Shown here: one piece after another, positions 11,836 through 22,580 of the stretch
Position numbering within the stretch: the stretch's first letter is position 1
Layout of the letters: every line of letters begins with the position of its first letter
DNA from: Eucalyptus grandis
Lineage: Eukaryota > Streptophyta > Magnoliopsida > Myrtales > Myrtaceae
Assembly (NCBI RefSeq): GCF_016545825.1
Contig: NC_052618.1
Location: 21,341,561 to 21,405,560, forward strand
Reading direction: 5' to 3'
DNA length: 64,000 bases
Program-made: the position numbers and the translations under genes
Notes under the pieces: model-generated
Databases searched by the model: none
What the model was told of the DNA's origin: nothing
The model's input: only the letters and a program-made list of their open reading frames with translations

Positions 11836-14540
11836 TCAAATTCGATTAACAGTAGATAATATCCTGTTCAAAACAACACCTTTCAATTCTCCGTGATGAT
11901 TGGAAACCTTGTCAAGTTTCTTATTGTTCCCTTGAGCATGAATTATAAAAATCAAGGGTCATTTTTTTTCTGGTGGGTGATTAAGTAGTTTTGGCTAGTC
12001 TATCCTGCATTATTATAGACCAGCTTCCTATATATTCTAGCGAGGTAAACCGGTGCTGCTTTTGTGATTGGTCTGGTTGGCCTATGTAATAATCAAAACT
12101 TACTTTGGACTTCAACTCAATGAGCTGTGTCGATGACTTTTGTGTAATTGCGACAAATTTTCGCTGGTTCAGGGAAACAAGCTGGAGCAAGGAGAACAAG
12201 AATTTGCTAGTTAGTTTCTATCCTGTTTGATCCTGTTGTGGCCATGGCATAATACTATCACGTGATTGATCTGGGTCTGGCTAACTTTGTAGAGGAACTT
12301 CAAATTTCATAACAGAGACCCATCAAAAAAAAAAAAAAATTTCGGCCGAAAATGAAGGAGAGGGATTTTGCAAAGGAAGCATCGGCAGCAATTGAGGCCC
12401 ATCTCGCATGCCAACTTTGACGAGGCTTGTGGGCCAGCTGGAGTCCCTAAGGAGTGTTGATGCTTTGAAGATCCAAACACTTGATCTGATCGCAAAAGCA
12501 CATACTCGACTGACTATGCGTGTAGTTTTTTTTTTTTTTCAATTAAATCTGCTTTCCGTATGCTCTTTGGATCCTACTTCTCTGTTTATGAAATGCGTAC
12601 ATGCTGATTTTTTTTTCCTCATCTGATATCCTATTGCAAAGTTGCTTGATACGGTTGCATACTAATGGTTTCACTCCTGAACTCAATAAGGCTTTGTAGA
12701 GGGAGGTATGCATTGCCATTCGTACCATAACTATGAAATAGTAACTTGTGTGCTTATAAAATTTGAGCCATGGAATTTCACCTGAAAAATAGTCTACAAG
12801 GATGTATGATGACAATCTCCTCCATTTCTCTTAGTTTATTGTGTGATGACATCCCTTGAATGTTGTCATATAGGTGTGGTTTGATAAGCTCTGTTCTCAT
12901 GTATGGAACACTGAATTTTTGAAGTTGAAATTCGCCTCTTAGCAAACTCCATCGCTTTGCTGATTTTGCTAATTGCATATGGCGAAATAACTAAAACTTC
13001 ATTTGTTTCACGGAAAATGAATGATTTGAAAACATATTTGTAAGAAAATATTTTTCTAGAAAATATATTCTGCGAAATAAATGGAGCCTAAAGATGCATT
13101 TGTTTCATAGAAAAACTCAAGATTTAGAAAACATTTTTTGAAAAATGATTGGTTATATCTCTTAAAAAATTGTCAATTGAAAATGTTTTCATTACCAACA
13201 CTATTTTTGTAGGTATTGAAAGAAAATTTGCATTCAATCATTTTTGTAGGTGATACAAGCGATTATTTTTCAAAAAATGTTTTTCCAAATGTTGAGTATT
13301 TCATGAAATAAACGCACCCTAAGTAACAAGTACAATTCTCTTATGTAGTTTAGGCACTTCAGTTTTTAAGCCTAATCTTATTAACATCAGGTTTGTTCCT
13401 AAACAAAAACAAGGAAAGTGTTGCTAATTGATCACTTCTCCCAAGTCTGTTGTTTCCTTTTTCATCGGCCAGCTAATGAAGTCTTTGTTGATTGCGGTCC
13501 AACTGCCAACTAATCAGAGACAACTAAATTCTTTGGCAAAATATGTCGCCAGGTTTTGGTGACGCTGCAAATGATGTTTATGCATTTGTACCTTACCTTT
13601 CGTGGGGTAAATTGTGATGCTATAGTCTCAGCTATCTTCATTGATTGATAATTAGTCAATCTTATTCTTCTTGTGTAGATTCAAGCTGCATTTCAGGAAA
13701 TTCAGAGAAATTCCCAAAAACCAAGGATAGAGATGTGTATAGGAAGGAGCTATGTCATGAGACATAATAAAAAGGCGTTCCGGAGTTTGTCACTATTGGT
13801 GTTTCTCATGTGTTCCATGTTGTTAATAATACTTTTCATAGGATTCTTGATGTAAAGCGACCTCTTCTCTTCTCATGCAGTGTAGTAGTCTTTTGCAAGC
13901 TTTGACATCATGCTACTCTTTAGCAAAGGCCGAATCTCAAAATTCTTGCAGAAAGACCCCTAGGTGCAAGTTCTGTATGTGAAGTTAAGCAAAATTTTGT
14001 TAACAAGATCACCGTTTAGATGTCCACTTCAGTCTACAATATTGTGACTGGAAGAGAAACTTTTCATGGAAAAAGAGGATTTTGTAGTATAAGCAAATAA
14101 TCTTTTAATGGCAGCCAAGAGTCTCAATGAAAAAGATTCCAAAAGGACAGTGGTTTCTCAAATGGAAGAATTCTGGAAGCAAAATAAAAGTGTCTCTGAT
14201 CTGGTCTCGTGAAAAAATTCATATGTCATCGTTTTGTAATCACTATAATCTTATAATCTCAAACTTTGATTCATTTGCGGGCCTAAAAAAGAACCTTGAT
14301 CCATTTACGCATGAATCTACAAAGCAGAAAAGACACAGGCGTGCATTTTCATAATTGAAGTCAAACTTTCTTTGGCGATGGCTACAAGTCAAGCATACAT
14401 TTCTGCTAGAATGGAAAAAAAAAATGAATAAACAAATAAATAAAAAGAGAGTCCAATTCAGCCATCTATGCAAGTACCCAAACCCATTTGCCGTAGGCCC
14501 ATTGGCTATTAAATACAATTCATTCACAAGTCAAACCCAT
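11836..14540 (+). other. Intergenic stretch with unassigned exon-like segments
   Basis: Conserved with 34611-37280 in copy B. Two short segments look coding-like but I cannot name them. At 12354-12515 a frame reads RDFAKEASAAIEAHLA, then after a one-base shift LTRLVGQLESLRSVDALK IQTLDLIAKAHTRL, and ends at a GT. At 13679-13860, after an AG acceptor (cttgtgtag), it reads IQAAFQEIQRNSQKP. In copy B each corresponding frame has a stop (near 35247 and 36508). They may be remnants of one decayed multi-exon gene. No other feature is supported apart from the MITE listed separately. Confidence 0.3.
13088..13322. mobile_element. hAT-like MITE
   Basis: About 235 bp with imperfect terminal inverted repeats: left end taaagatgcatttgtttcat, right end whose reverse complement is tagggtgcgtttatttcatg. 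The inside is AT-rich 'gaaaatatttt' sequence. This end type is typical of short hAT-related plant MITEs. The copy B counterpart is at 35825-36059. A related, more degraded copy may lie at 62330-62590. Confidence 0.5.
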
Positions 14541-14641
14541 CTAACATATGGCCTCATTCACACCAGCCCATCAAATCCAGAGATGCAGTCCAGACCACTT
14601 GAGCACATACACTGACCTCACCGGGAAATCCTCTCTGGGAA

Positions 14642-14911
14642 GTGAAATTCAACTGCCGCCCTTCCTTCGCTGCTGGTCGCTCCCCGCTTCAGAAGGCTCC
14701 TCTGTTTTGTTCTTATTTATCTGCGAGGAAGCCCCAAAGTGCTGCTCATCTCTCGCTCGGTAGTCCTTCACCGACTCAGATCAACAGCAGAATACGTTTT
14801 AGTGGATGTTCTCATGTAGCTGTGCAAAGAGGTCTGGGTTATGTAGCATATGCGGCTGTTCTCTCTGTATGGCAGAACACGGATTTTGTTTGGCGGGTAG
14901 GGAAAGAGTGA
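14642..14911 (+). pseudogene. Small conserved open frame with transit-peptide-like N-terminus
   Basis: An 89-codon frame with a GTG in place of an initiator, conserved at 37384-37653 in copy B. The sequence is rich in Arg, Ser and Ala without acidic residues at the start (FNCRPSFAAGRSPLQKAP, then SARKPQSAAHLSLG), as expected for a mitochondrial transit peptide. The C-terminal half (GYVAYAAVLSVWQNTDFVWRVGKE) has no known domain. It vaguely resembles small mitochondrial proteins of the NFD6 type, but I cannot confirm that. No ATG in the same frame sits close upstream, so it is more likely a first-exon remnant than a live gene. Confidence 0.3.
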
Positions 14912-15386
14912 AAGAATGAAAAAGATGAGTGGAATTGAGCAGGGAAATTGAGAGTAATCTTTTAGGTGAACTCATGAGGGGAAAAAAGAAGAGAAAGATA
15001 GACATGGCAAAATGGGAAGGTTGAAACATTCTGAGTAGGAAAACAAAAGAGAGAATAAAAAGGATTTCTAAAAAGGGACGCAAGGAATAAAGATAAATAA
15101 AAATAATTAAACTGATAAATAGAAAATAAATAACAAAAATAGCAGGAAAATGCTAGTCTTGGTTAGGTAGTTACATCTATGCATTAATCAATATTCACTT
15201 TATTTCATGTTATTTTCATTTCAATAACATTTTAGGTATTCTAATTCTATTCATTTCATATTATCTCATACATGAAATCAAATAATGAATTTACTTAAAT
15301 TGAACATCACAATAAAATGTTATCTCTATTCTACAATCCACCGTGCACTTACCAATCCGAAACGAATAGAATCTTTATGTCGTGAG
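14912..15386. other. AT-rich spacer
   Basis: No gene recognised. It matches 37654-38621 of copy B, except that copy B has about 490 extra bases (37917-38411). The last 220 bases flank the LTR-like element. Confidence 0.4.
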
Positions 15387-17000
15387 TGTTGACACTTAAA
15401 TTTTCGCTAAATATCAGTGATTAAAATTACATAGAAAACTAGAAATCAATTTGGCCCTAACAAAAAGAGATTTTTCGCATTACCTAGATATTAATATCAT
15501 TTGCATCTACTAGGTTGAATTTTCTATTTTCTTTTCTCTTTTTTAACTATATTTTCGGATAAATATTGTTTTTTTAAAAAAAAAAAAAGAGAGAATGGCT
15601 TGGTGCTGGGCCTGACCCTAGCCCCTTTCCTTTTCCGCGCAGGCCCAGGGCCAAGCCCTTTCCGGCCCGGCCTCCCTCTCTTTTTTCTTCTTCTTCCTTT
15701 CTCCTTCCCCCTCCGCCTTTGCAACCCTCGCAGCTCGCGCGAAGACGACGACGCGCATGAGGACGACCTATGGCGGAGTAGGCCAGTGACAGATGGGACA
15801 GCTCGCAGGCGTCATCAATGCCGTCAAGCTAACAAGCAGAGCAGGGCTAAAAGCCTGCTGCGGAATGGACGTTCTAGAGCACACCTGTTCGGCCGAGAGG
15901 AGGCTCGGTCGGCGCGCCAAGGACCGGCAGCCGAAGCCTCCGTCCACCGGCCTCCTCGAGCTACAAAAAGGGTGTCCGCGAGTCCGCCAGAGGGAGAAGG
16001 CCAGCAAGCTTAGGAGACCCCCCCGAGAGACATCTGGGGCGTCCGGAGAGCGAGCAAGCCGGAGAGCAGAGAGAGATCGGGGCGAGATCCAAGCAGAGGG
16101 TGGCTAAAACCACGGCCGCAATTGGTTTCAAGGGCCGATGCTCCGGTAGGCCCCGGTCCTTTTTTGTGCCTCGCTTTGGTCGGGCCAGGCCGGAGCTCGC
16201 GATCGTCCGGCGCACAAGCTCCGGCCCCGACCTTCCTTTGTTTGCTGTACACGTCCTGGATTTTTCTTCAAGGATTCGGTTCAAGATTTGAGGGCGTTCG
16301 CATCCGCCGGTCCCTCAACGCGAGCTGCTGCAGCTCCGTCGTGCGCAGCCGCGGCGACCGGTGCCGCTCGCCTCAGTTGGCTTTGCCAAGCTGTCGATCG
16401 GGTCGGGTGCGGGGCTTAGCCGGGTAGGGTTCCGGTCGGTTTGGGCCGGACGTTCGTGGGCCGGCTTGGTCTAGGTTTTAGGTTTAATTTGGTGCATGGA
16501 CTACGGGCTGGGTTCTTTTTATTAAAAATATAATCGGACTGGGCCCACTCGCTGAGATCAGTCCGGCTTCTTGCGCCCGGACCAGGAGGGCCCGGGCTGG
16601 CTTCAACCCGGGTCGGATGCGAAGATCCGACCCCGTTCCCTTTTTATAATTTAATAATATGTTACTTTTATAATCAAAAATCAGAAAAATAAAAAAAATG
16701 TTTTATAATTCCAGAAAAATCGGAAAATCCCAGAAATAACATTTATCTTCCGAAAAACATAAAAAATAAAAAAAAGGTCTTTTGAGTGTTTTTAAAAAAA
16801 ATGTGTGAAAGTGCATAAAAGAAAAAAAAATCATGTTTAAATTCTTCTAAGCAAATATTGATTTATTCCAATTGCGTCATTATTATGCATGGATTTCTAT
16901 TCCTTATAATGCATGTAAATCCATATTCCCGTAAAGAATAAAATCCTAAAATTCATTATTAGTATAAAATGCTATATAAATGTTTTACTTGATGTCTAAA
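15387..17000 (+). mobile_element. LTR-retroelement-derived segment, copy A (possible solo LTR)
   Basis: It begins with TGTTGACACTTAAATTTTCGC, a typical LTR-type TG start. AT-rich sequence follows, then a sharply GC-rich core (15600-16640) and AT-rich sequence again. The same block occurs at 38622-41290 and, rearranged, at 58834-60335. In copy B the core has TATAAAAGG at about 39975, which would suit an LTR promoter; here the equivalent (about 15961) reads tacaaaaagg. No gag or pol homology was seen, so it is a solo LTR or a non-autonomous derivative. The right boundary is uncertain. Open frames inside (15600-16427) are low-complexity Arg/Pro/Ala and are not claimed as genes. Confidence 0.45.
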
Positions 17001-17559
17001 CAAAGTTAGGTGTCAGAAATACATTAGTGATTAATTAGTATGATCAAGTCTCTGATCATAATTTCTTTTCTAATTGTGTAAAAATGAGATATTTCTCATA
17101 CTATTTTATTTGGATTTCTAATTAACTCGTCTCAAATTAATTAATGGCTAATCCTATTTAAAAGTGACTTGCAAGTTAAAAAGTTGAATCATAAGTCATG
17201 AATTGGTGGCTTGGGAGAGTCCGAGTTAAGCCTAACACTTGGTGAGCCATTAGCCTCCACGTGCCCCGCATGTAAGAGGGTGTCGAAAGGGAGGTCGCAA
17301 TAGTGAGACCTGAATCCCAAGGTCATCCCCATAAAAGGCTATAATTCAATGGATAGAAACTAACAAGAGTAAAAAATATTAAGACAAATATAATCTACAA
17401 AGTGCGGTGGAGCACACAACACAACACATGGAATCGCTAGCTCCATATGTTCAAAAATCAAGAAGCGAGTTGGTACGGCAATAACCGCTCTACTTAGGAG
17501 GAAGCAAGTTATTTACCTGATTATTCTTGAAAACTAAGTTGTTTATTTAGTCACCTTCC
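17001..17559. other. AT-rich spacer upstream of PRP-A
   Basis: No gene recognised; matches about 41270-41790 in copy B. It may include the 3' end of the LTR-like element. Confidence 0.35.
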
Positions 17560-17880
17560 ATTAAGACAAAGATTCGAATGAAGCTTGACTTCATGAACAA
17601 AATGCCATCTGGCAGGTCAAACAGCAATAGGCAGGTTTGACCTTTCTTTATGCCGGTGGAAGATTGACATGAGGAGGTGAACTAACTAAAGAACCAATCA
17701 AGACATCATCTTCTAATTCTTTCCCAACCGTATCCAACGGCAAGTCACCAACTTATCATCACAACCCTAATTCTACCCGACATTTCTTGCTATATAAACT
17801 TCAATCCCCTTCCTCTCAGCTCATCAATTTTAAGTCCCTAAGCTTATCACAACATAACATCTATTGCCCACTTTACCAAT
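17560..17880 (+). promoter_or_regulatory. PRP-A promoter and 5' leader
   Basis: TATA box TATATAAA at 17791-17798, about 85 bp before the ATG, inside the phrase TCTTGCTATATAAACTTCAAT. This phrase is conserved at 42010-42030, 60605-60625 and 63309-63328 upstream of the other three family members. Upstream, 'gaagcttgacttcatgaac', 'gcaggtcaaac' and 'gtttgacctttc' (17580-17645) give three TTGAC cores in either orientation, also kept in the paralogs, suggesting WRKY-type (W-box) control. That regulatory reading is inference. Confidence 0.6.
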
Positions 17881-18288
17881 ATGGCTCCTTCCTCAAAAAG
17901 CTTTGTCATCTTCATTGCCATAATTTTCTCTAGCATGAATATGAGCTTCGAAGCTCGTCATCTGCTACAAGCAACCATTCCATCCATACCGACTCTTCCC
18001 ACCATAGCAATTATACCAAAACCAGGGTCTTTGCCTCCCTTGCCTGCCATGCCAACATTGCCCAAAGTCGCCATGCCACCCATGCCCACCATCCCAACGA
18101 CCTTGCCTCAACCCACATTGCCGACACTACCTACAACCCAGCCAACATTGCCCAAGACTACTTTGCCGCCACTTCTAAGCTTGCCGACCATGTTGACCAG
18201 CTTGCCGCCGATGCCAAGCATCCCTACTTCTCTCCCTAAAATCCCCTCTATTCCTTTCCTCACCCCACCTCCAGCCACAAGCCCCTAA
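17881..18288 (+). CDS. PRP-A: secreted proline-rich (PELPK-like) protein
   Basis: Single-exon 135-codon gene. Residues 1-25 or so are a signal peptide (hydrophobic SFVIFIAIIFSSMNMSFEA). The conserved RHLLQ follows, as in PELPK-type cell-wall proteins. The mature part is a degenerate Pro-rich repeat of the PxLPxxPTLP type (PTLPT, AMPTLPKVAMPPMPTIPTTL and so on), ending IPSIPFLTPPPATSP. It is expected to be secreted to the apophast/cell wall. Copy A has Glu where the three paralogs have Gly before ARHLLQ, right at the predicted cleavage site. The start is fixed by the TATA distance and by conservation in four genes. Confidence 0.85.
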   Translation: MAPSSKSFVIFIAIIFSSMNMSFEARHLLQATIPSIPTLPTIAIIPKPGSLPPLPAMPTLPKVAMPPMPTIPTTLPQPTLPTLPTTQPTLPKTTLPPLLSLPTMLTSLPPMPSIPTSLPKIPSIPFLTPPPATSP

Positions 18289-19205
18289 AGATTTTAGTAC
18301 CATTGATCCATCGTTTATCTCAGCGTGTCTTTAATTAGGATTTATTAGAACGTTTCTTTATTATGAGATGTCTCTTGGGATTCTGTTTGTTTATGTTTGT
18401 TGCCATGTATCTTCGTACCTCTATGATATGTATTGATCACACATTACTTTGCTCACGTTTTATTATGTTCTTTTTGTTGCTGCCACAACTCATTATCATG
18501 TCCAGTATATGAACGATCTAGTTTCAATTGAAAACACGAGCGGTCCATAATTATAAATTACAAACAAATCTCTTTAAGTGACAAGTTCATGAATTGTATT
18601 CATTAGGAAAAAAGATTCAGATAGAAGTGCACTTTGAATGTTGTTCCAGACAAAAAAATTGTTTGGAGTCTCAAAATTGACTGTAGCGACGTGCTTCTAA
18701 AATGAGCACTTGGCACGTCAATATGATTGCCGGACATTAACTCCAAGTCTAGTTTCGAGCTCTCCTGAAGGTCAAAATATCGACTACCCTAAAAAATATA
18801 TAAGCGTATGACTTTTCGCAACACACATGAGAGGGTGTCAAGGCGTTCTTGATTCAACATATGTGGTTCTAGAATGCCATCTTTGTCACAACAAAGAACT
18901 TGTTTGCATAAACGGCACAAGCTAGAACTATCTCCTTATTGGCTCTTATGAATCCTGCACAAATAGCTAAGATCAGAAGTTTCTCAAGAAAAGTTCCACA
19001 TAACCATAAGACAATTGTTTTCCACGACACACTTGTCATGAGAATGAATCGGTAAACTGCATGAAGAAAATTATGTAGTTACAAGAACCGGTAGAATAGA
19101 AAATTTTTCTTTTCTCATACCATGTTTACTTCAACATATATAAAAAGAAAAAAAAAGAAATACAAAGAGGACAGTACGAAAAGCAAACAAATAAAACCGA
19201 TCTTA
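18289..19205. other. 3' flank of PRP-A
   Basis: The first 25 bases (aaagattttagtaccat) are conserved after the stop in all four PRP genes and so belong to the 3' UTR. The rest matches 42517-43440 in copy B. No further gene is recognised. Confidence 0.45.
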
Positions 19206-19209
19206 TAAA

Positions 19210-19833
19210 TTATTTATCTTGTCCAGCCATTTGCTTGGCCTGCATTATAGTAGGCCTAAGATGGCTAAGACCCAGCTTCCTTGCACAGTTGTTGTGGTTC
19301 TTGCTGTTATGCTCCTGCTCATTGTCATCTAAATCTTGATCACAGTCCACACAATGATTGCTCGAGTTATCCTCATCACCTGAATGGGCAGAGCCGCTTT
19401 CCCTGCTTGGATTACCATATCTAAACCTGTCTTGCTCTCTACAGCAATCCCTTTCACAGCGATAGCCATTGCAACCTGTTTTTGCTCTCTACCTCTGTCC
19501 CTCTCATCACTAAAACTTGATCCAGCTCCTCTAGTCTTCACACCATTGGCCATAATCAACCATCCATTAGAAGTCTCAAGCCAAAACTTGACAATGTCAA
19601 CAAAAGAACCAATGAAAAGATCGAACCAAAATGTACACCCTTCCATTCATCTCGTTGATGTCAGGGATATTCAAAGTAACGAAGTTGTTGCGTTCCCTGT
19701 TTGGATCAATCTGCGAACCTATTTTTCCTTTTGCCATGGAGATAATATCAATGGCTGTTTTCAGTAACACGACCTGAAACTTAAATGACAACCAAATTGA
19801 CTCACAAAACTTAACAGTGAAGTCATATTGCAA
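19210..19833 (-). pseudogene. Decayed minus-strand gene, two exon-like pieces
   Basis: On the minus strand an open stretch from about 19488 to a TAA at 19210-19212 reads GCNGYRCERDCCREQDRF, then NHCVDCDQDLDDNEQEHN and a basic tail ending MAGQDK. It is Cys- and Asp-rich and preceded by an AG (aaaacag). Upstream on the same strand, from ATG 19833/19743 onward, a frame reads NNFVTLNIPDINEMNGRVYI, and after a shift FIGSFVDIVKFWLETSNGWL and VKTRGAGSSFSDE. Copy B (43467-43960) keeps both parts but with different frameshifts and a TAG between them. Conservation across frames suggests a real ancestral protein that has lost its frame. I do not recognise the family. It could be expressed non-coding sequence. 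Confidence 0.35.
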
Positions 19834-20738
19834 AACCTATTATTTTGGTTGGATCAATCTGCAAAACCTATTTTTTCTTTTGCACATGGAGATATTATCA
19901 ATGGCTGTTTTCAGTTACACAACGTTAAACTTAAATAACAACCAAATTGTACTGTAGATCCAAACATGTTGCAGACATACACTGAGGTATCCTCTTCGTC
20001 AGATTGTCCTCTTCTTCTTCTGTTCTATGGATCCCTTGCAGTGCCCTCAGTGAAACAGAAATAGTTACAATATACATCGGATTTGGAATCTAGATCCAAG
20101 ATCAGGTTGTTTAATCGGAGACCTATTCCAATTTTCAAAAGTTTAAAATTAGTGCTCACAGGACACAGGCTGAAGTCCTACCTTGAAGTCCGCGCGGCCT
20201 TTTCGTTTATCACCAATCATCTACTGAATTTCCAACTGAAACAAGTGAGATGCATGGCCCAACAAATTTTAAAAAGAATACATGAAATCTTAATTATCAT
20301 CAATAAATTTAATTATAATTATCAGATGTGAATAAATAATTCATATATTCATCTTCCTTGACAAAGCAAAACCTAAGCACGTTTTTTTTTTTCCACAAAA
20401 TTTTTGGGGGTCAGGGTCTACTTTTATTGTTGTTTTTTACTTTCATTTTATTCTATTGATTCATTTGTAAAATAGTCCTAACCAAAGGTGTAATACTGAA
20501 ACTCTTTCAAAAGCTAATAAGCGCATGCAATGCGAATAACCGGCCCAACAATCATGACATTTACTCTTTTATTATTTTATTTTATTTTATTTTTTGCGAG
20601 AAGAAGTAAAAACAATTTGCCAGCGAGTGATTCATCCCTTCTGCTTAAAAGAGGACAGAGAAGTGCTGCATCATTCCTTTCATTCTTTCATTTCCATCGA
20701 AACCAATCAATTCCCGTGCAATCATGACATTTATTCTT
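19834..20738. other. Spacer with a short internal direct duplication
   Basis: A stretch around 19845-19950 repeats the 19720-19800 sequence ('gcaaaacctatttttt..ttttgcacatggagat..atcaatggctgttttcag'). No gene is recognised. Near 20545-20620 and again at 20720-20945 the pair 'caatcatgacattta...' and 'cgagaagaagtaaaaac' occurs twice, showing a local duplication in copy A next to the microsatellite. Confidence 0.4.
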
Positions 20739-20739
20739 T

Positions 20740-20742
20740 TTA

Positions 20743-20787
<45 letters not shown>

Positions 20788-20798
20788 GATTATTATTA

Positions 20799-20868
<70 letters not shown>

Positions 20869-20875
20869 GATTATG

Positions 20876-20923
<48 letters not shown>
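20740..20923. repeat. Compound TTA / TCATTA microsatellite
   Basis: About 185 bp of ATT units, with an internal block of hexamer ATTATC units (about ten copies near 20815-20866) and ATG interruptions. Copy B at 44792-44851 has only about 60 bp of pure ATT, and the duplicated block ends there. Translating the tract gives poly-Ile or poly-Asn frames that are artefacts. Confidence 0.95.
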
Positions 20924-20924
<1 letters not shown>

Positions 20925-21949
20925 TTCGAGAAGAAGTAAAAACCACAATGACAATATTTTCTTTTACTCTTCATGCTTAGTTTAACCTTTCTTACTTGCT
21001 ACTAAACGTGAACATATTTAGTTTGAACTCAAGAGTTATTATTATATAGGATGTAAGATTTTATAGGATTACTATCCATTATTCTAAAAAATCAAGTTAT
21101 TAAATAAATGCTCAGTTTAATTTAAATATTCTACAAGTAATAACTCAGGCAAGTAACGAGCCTCTAATTCGTGGTGCTCAGGCTTGGGCTTGGGCTTATG
21201 TCTACATTCCAAGGCAAGGTGCGCAGCGGAGACGCTTGGATGGCCGTCGCGCTCATCCTATCGGTCGCGACTCCACACTTCATCAATTTCATCGAGCTTG
21301 TTTTGCGACTTGTGGGGATGTGTCGCGGACCTGGACCCCACTAGTCTGAAATGAACGCCACAGGGAATCGGTCGGAGCAGCTTGTACTGTTGGTTGGTCT
21401 CCCAAAAAAAAAAAAAAAAAAAAACCAGAAGCAAAAAGCAGAGGAGGAGAATGGCACTTGGAGTAAAGCCCACTGGAGACGCTGCGGGTAGTCTTGCCAT
21501 GATGCATTTTCTTTTGTTCCCAAGTGTTATCATTGTAGAGTGTATTCAAGTCTAAGGCCTTTCTTTACCAAGCTTGCGTAGCTGGTCTTCTTTGGTGCGT
21601 TATATTATGCATTGAGACTAAGTCAATTTTGGGTTTAGACCAACTTGTTTGTGTTGGTTTTTTTAATTGTTTCAAAATTTCTGTATTAATAGTAATCGAG
21701 GTTACTCGAGATTATTGCTTTAGTCTATTGAGTTTCACTAGTTCAAAAAGCAAATCATGGTGAATCTGTTCTGTTTTGTTGGAATAGACGTACATTAGAT
21801 TGAGGATTTTATTGAGGATCCTAAGTTTGATCTATAGTGAATACTTAATATCAGTTTATAACATAAAAAAGAACTCGAAGATTGACTACCGATTCAAGAG
21901 AAAAAGGAGGAAAAAAAAAGGAAAGATGAATGGTACTTGCGATCGTCAT
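20924..21949. other. Unique spacer between duplicated blocks
   Basis: This has no counterpart after copy B, so it is specific to the junction between copies A and B. A moderately GC-rich patch at 21170-21500 includes a 23-bp A run near 21401-21423. No gene or domain is recognised. Confidence 0.4.
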
Positions 21950-22580
21950 GGGAGTATTACAGTTGTCCGCTAAATTCATGGTTTTCACACTTGTGTGTTG
22001 CTCTCTTGTTTTTAACTTTGTTTCTCAACCTTTTGTGAAGTGATTTGGCCTCACTTTGACCTATCTTGACCAACGTTGCCCCGTGTTGATCTAGGTTGAC
22101 CAAAATTGACCAAGATTGGCTAAGGTGATCAAGATTTACTGCAATCCAAGATATGATCAAAATTGATCAAGATAAAGGACCCTAGTTGAAATTGGATCAT
22201 CTCTATCTCATCCTAATCTCATGCATCTAATCCAATCTAGCTCTCATCTCTCATGTCGCATACATGCACACGGATCAGTCTTATCACGCAATCCCGTGGG
22301 TTGGAGTTCACGGGCACACAAAAAAAACACAGGATCAATGAACAATGGGAAAAAGATCAGAATGGCTCGACAAAAGTTAAAATCGGAATAGGAGAAGATT
22401 CTCGCGTGCTCAAACCGAAAAGCAATTCGGTGAGTTTTCAAAAAGCAAGAAGATCACCACCGTTCAGATTTAGAAAAGATAAAAAGCAAAAGAGCGATGA
22501 GGAAAGAGACGTTCTTGTTTTTGTTCGAAGTGACGAGGACCAACCAGGCAGGGATTTTCTTCTTTATTTAACGACTGACA
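21950..22580 (+). repeat. Leader-array unit R0 (partial)
   Basis: Starts in the TTGACC-rich block (22055-22170: ttgacctatcttgaccaacgttg..ggttgaccaaaattgacc). It then has 'ggagttcacgggcacac' at about 22303 and the 'ggtgagttttcaaaaagcaagaag' block at about 22430, but lacks the 'gccaggaaagagacg..ggttaccatgg' part, which is deleted. This unit has no visible equivalent inside the window upstream of L1. Confidence 0.65.

Noticed and set aside
15600..16427. Overlapping open frames in the GC-rich core of the LTR-like segment
   Set aside because: High GC gives few stops on every strand. The frames are not conserved with 39600-40560, and no gag or pol motif is present.
20594..20980. Long poly-Ile and poly-Asn open frames on both strands
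   Set aside because: They are translations of the TTA/TCATTA microsatellite and have no protein character.
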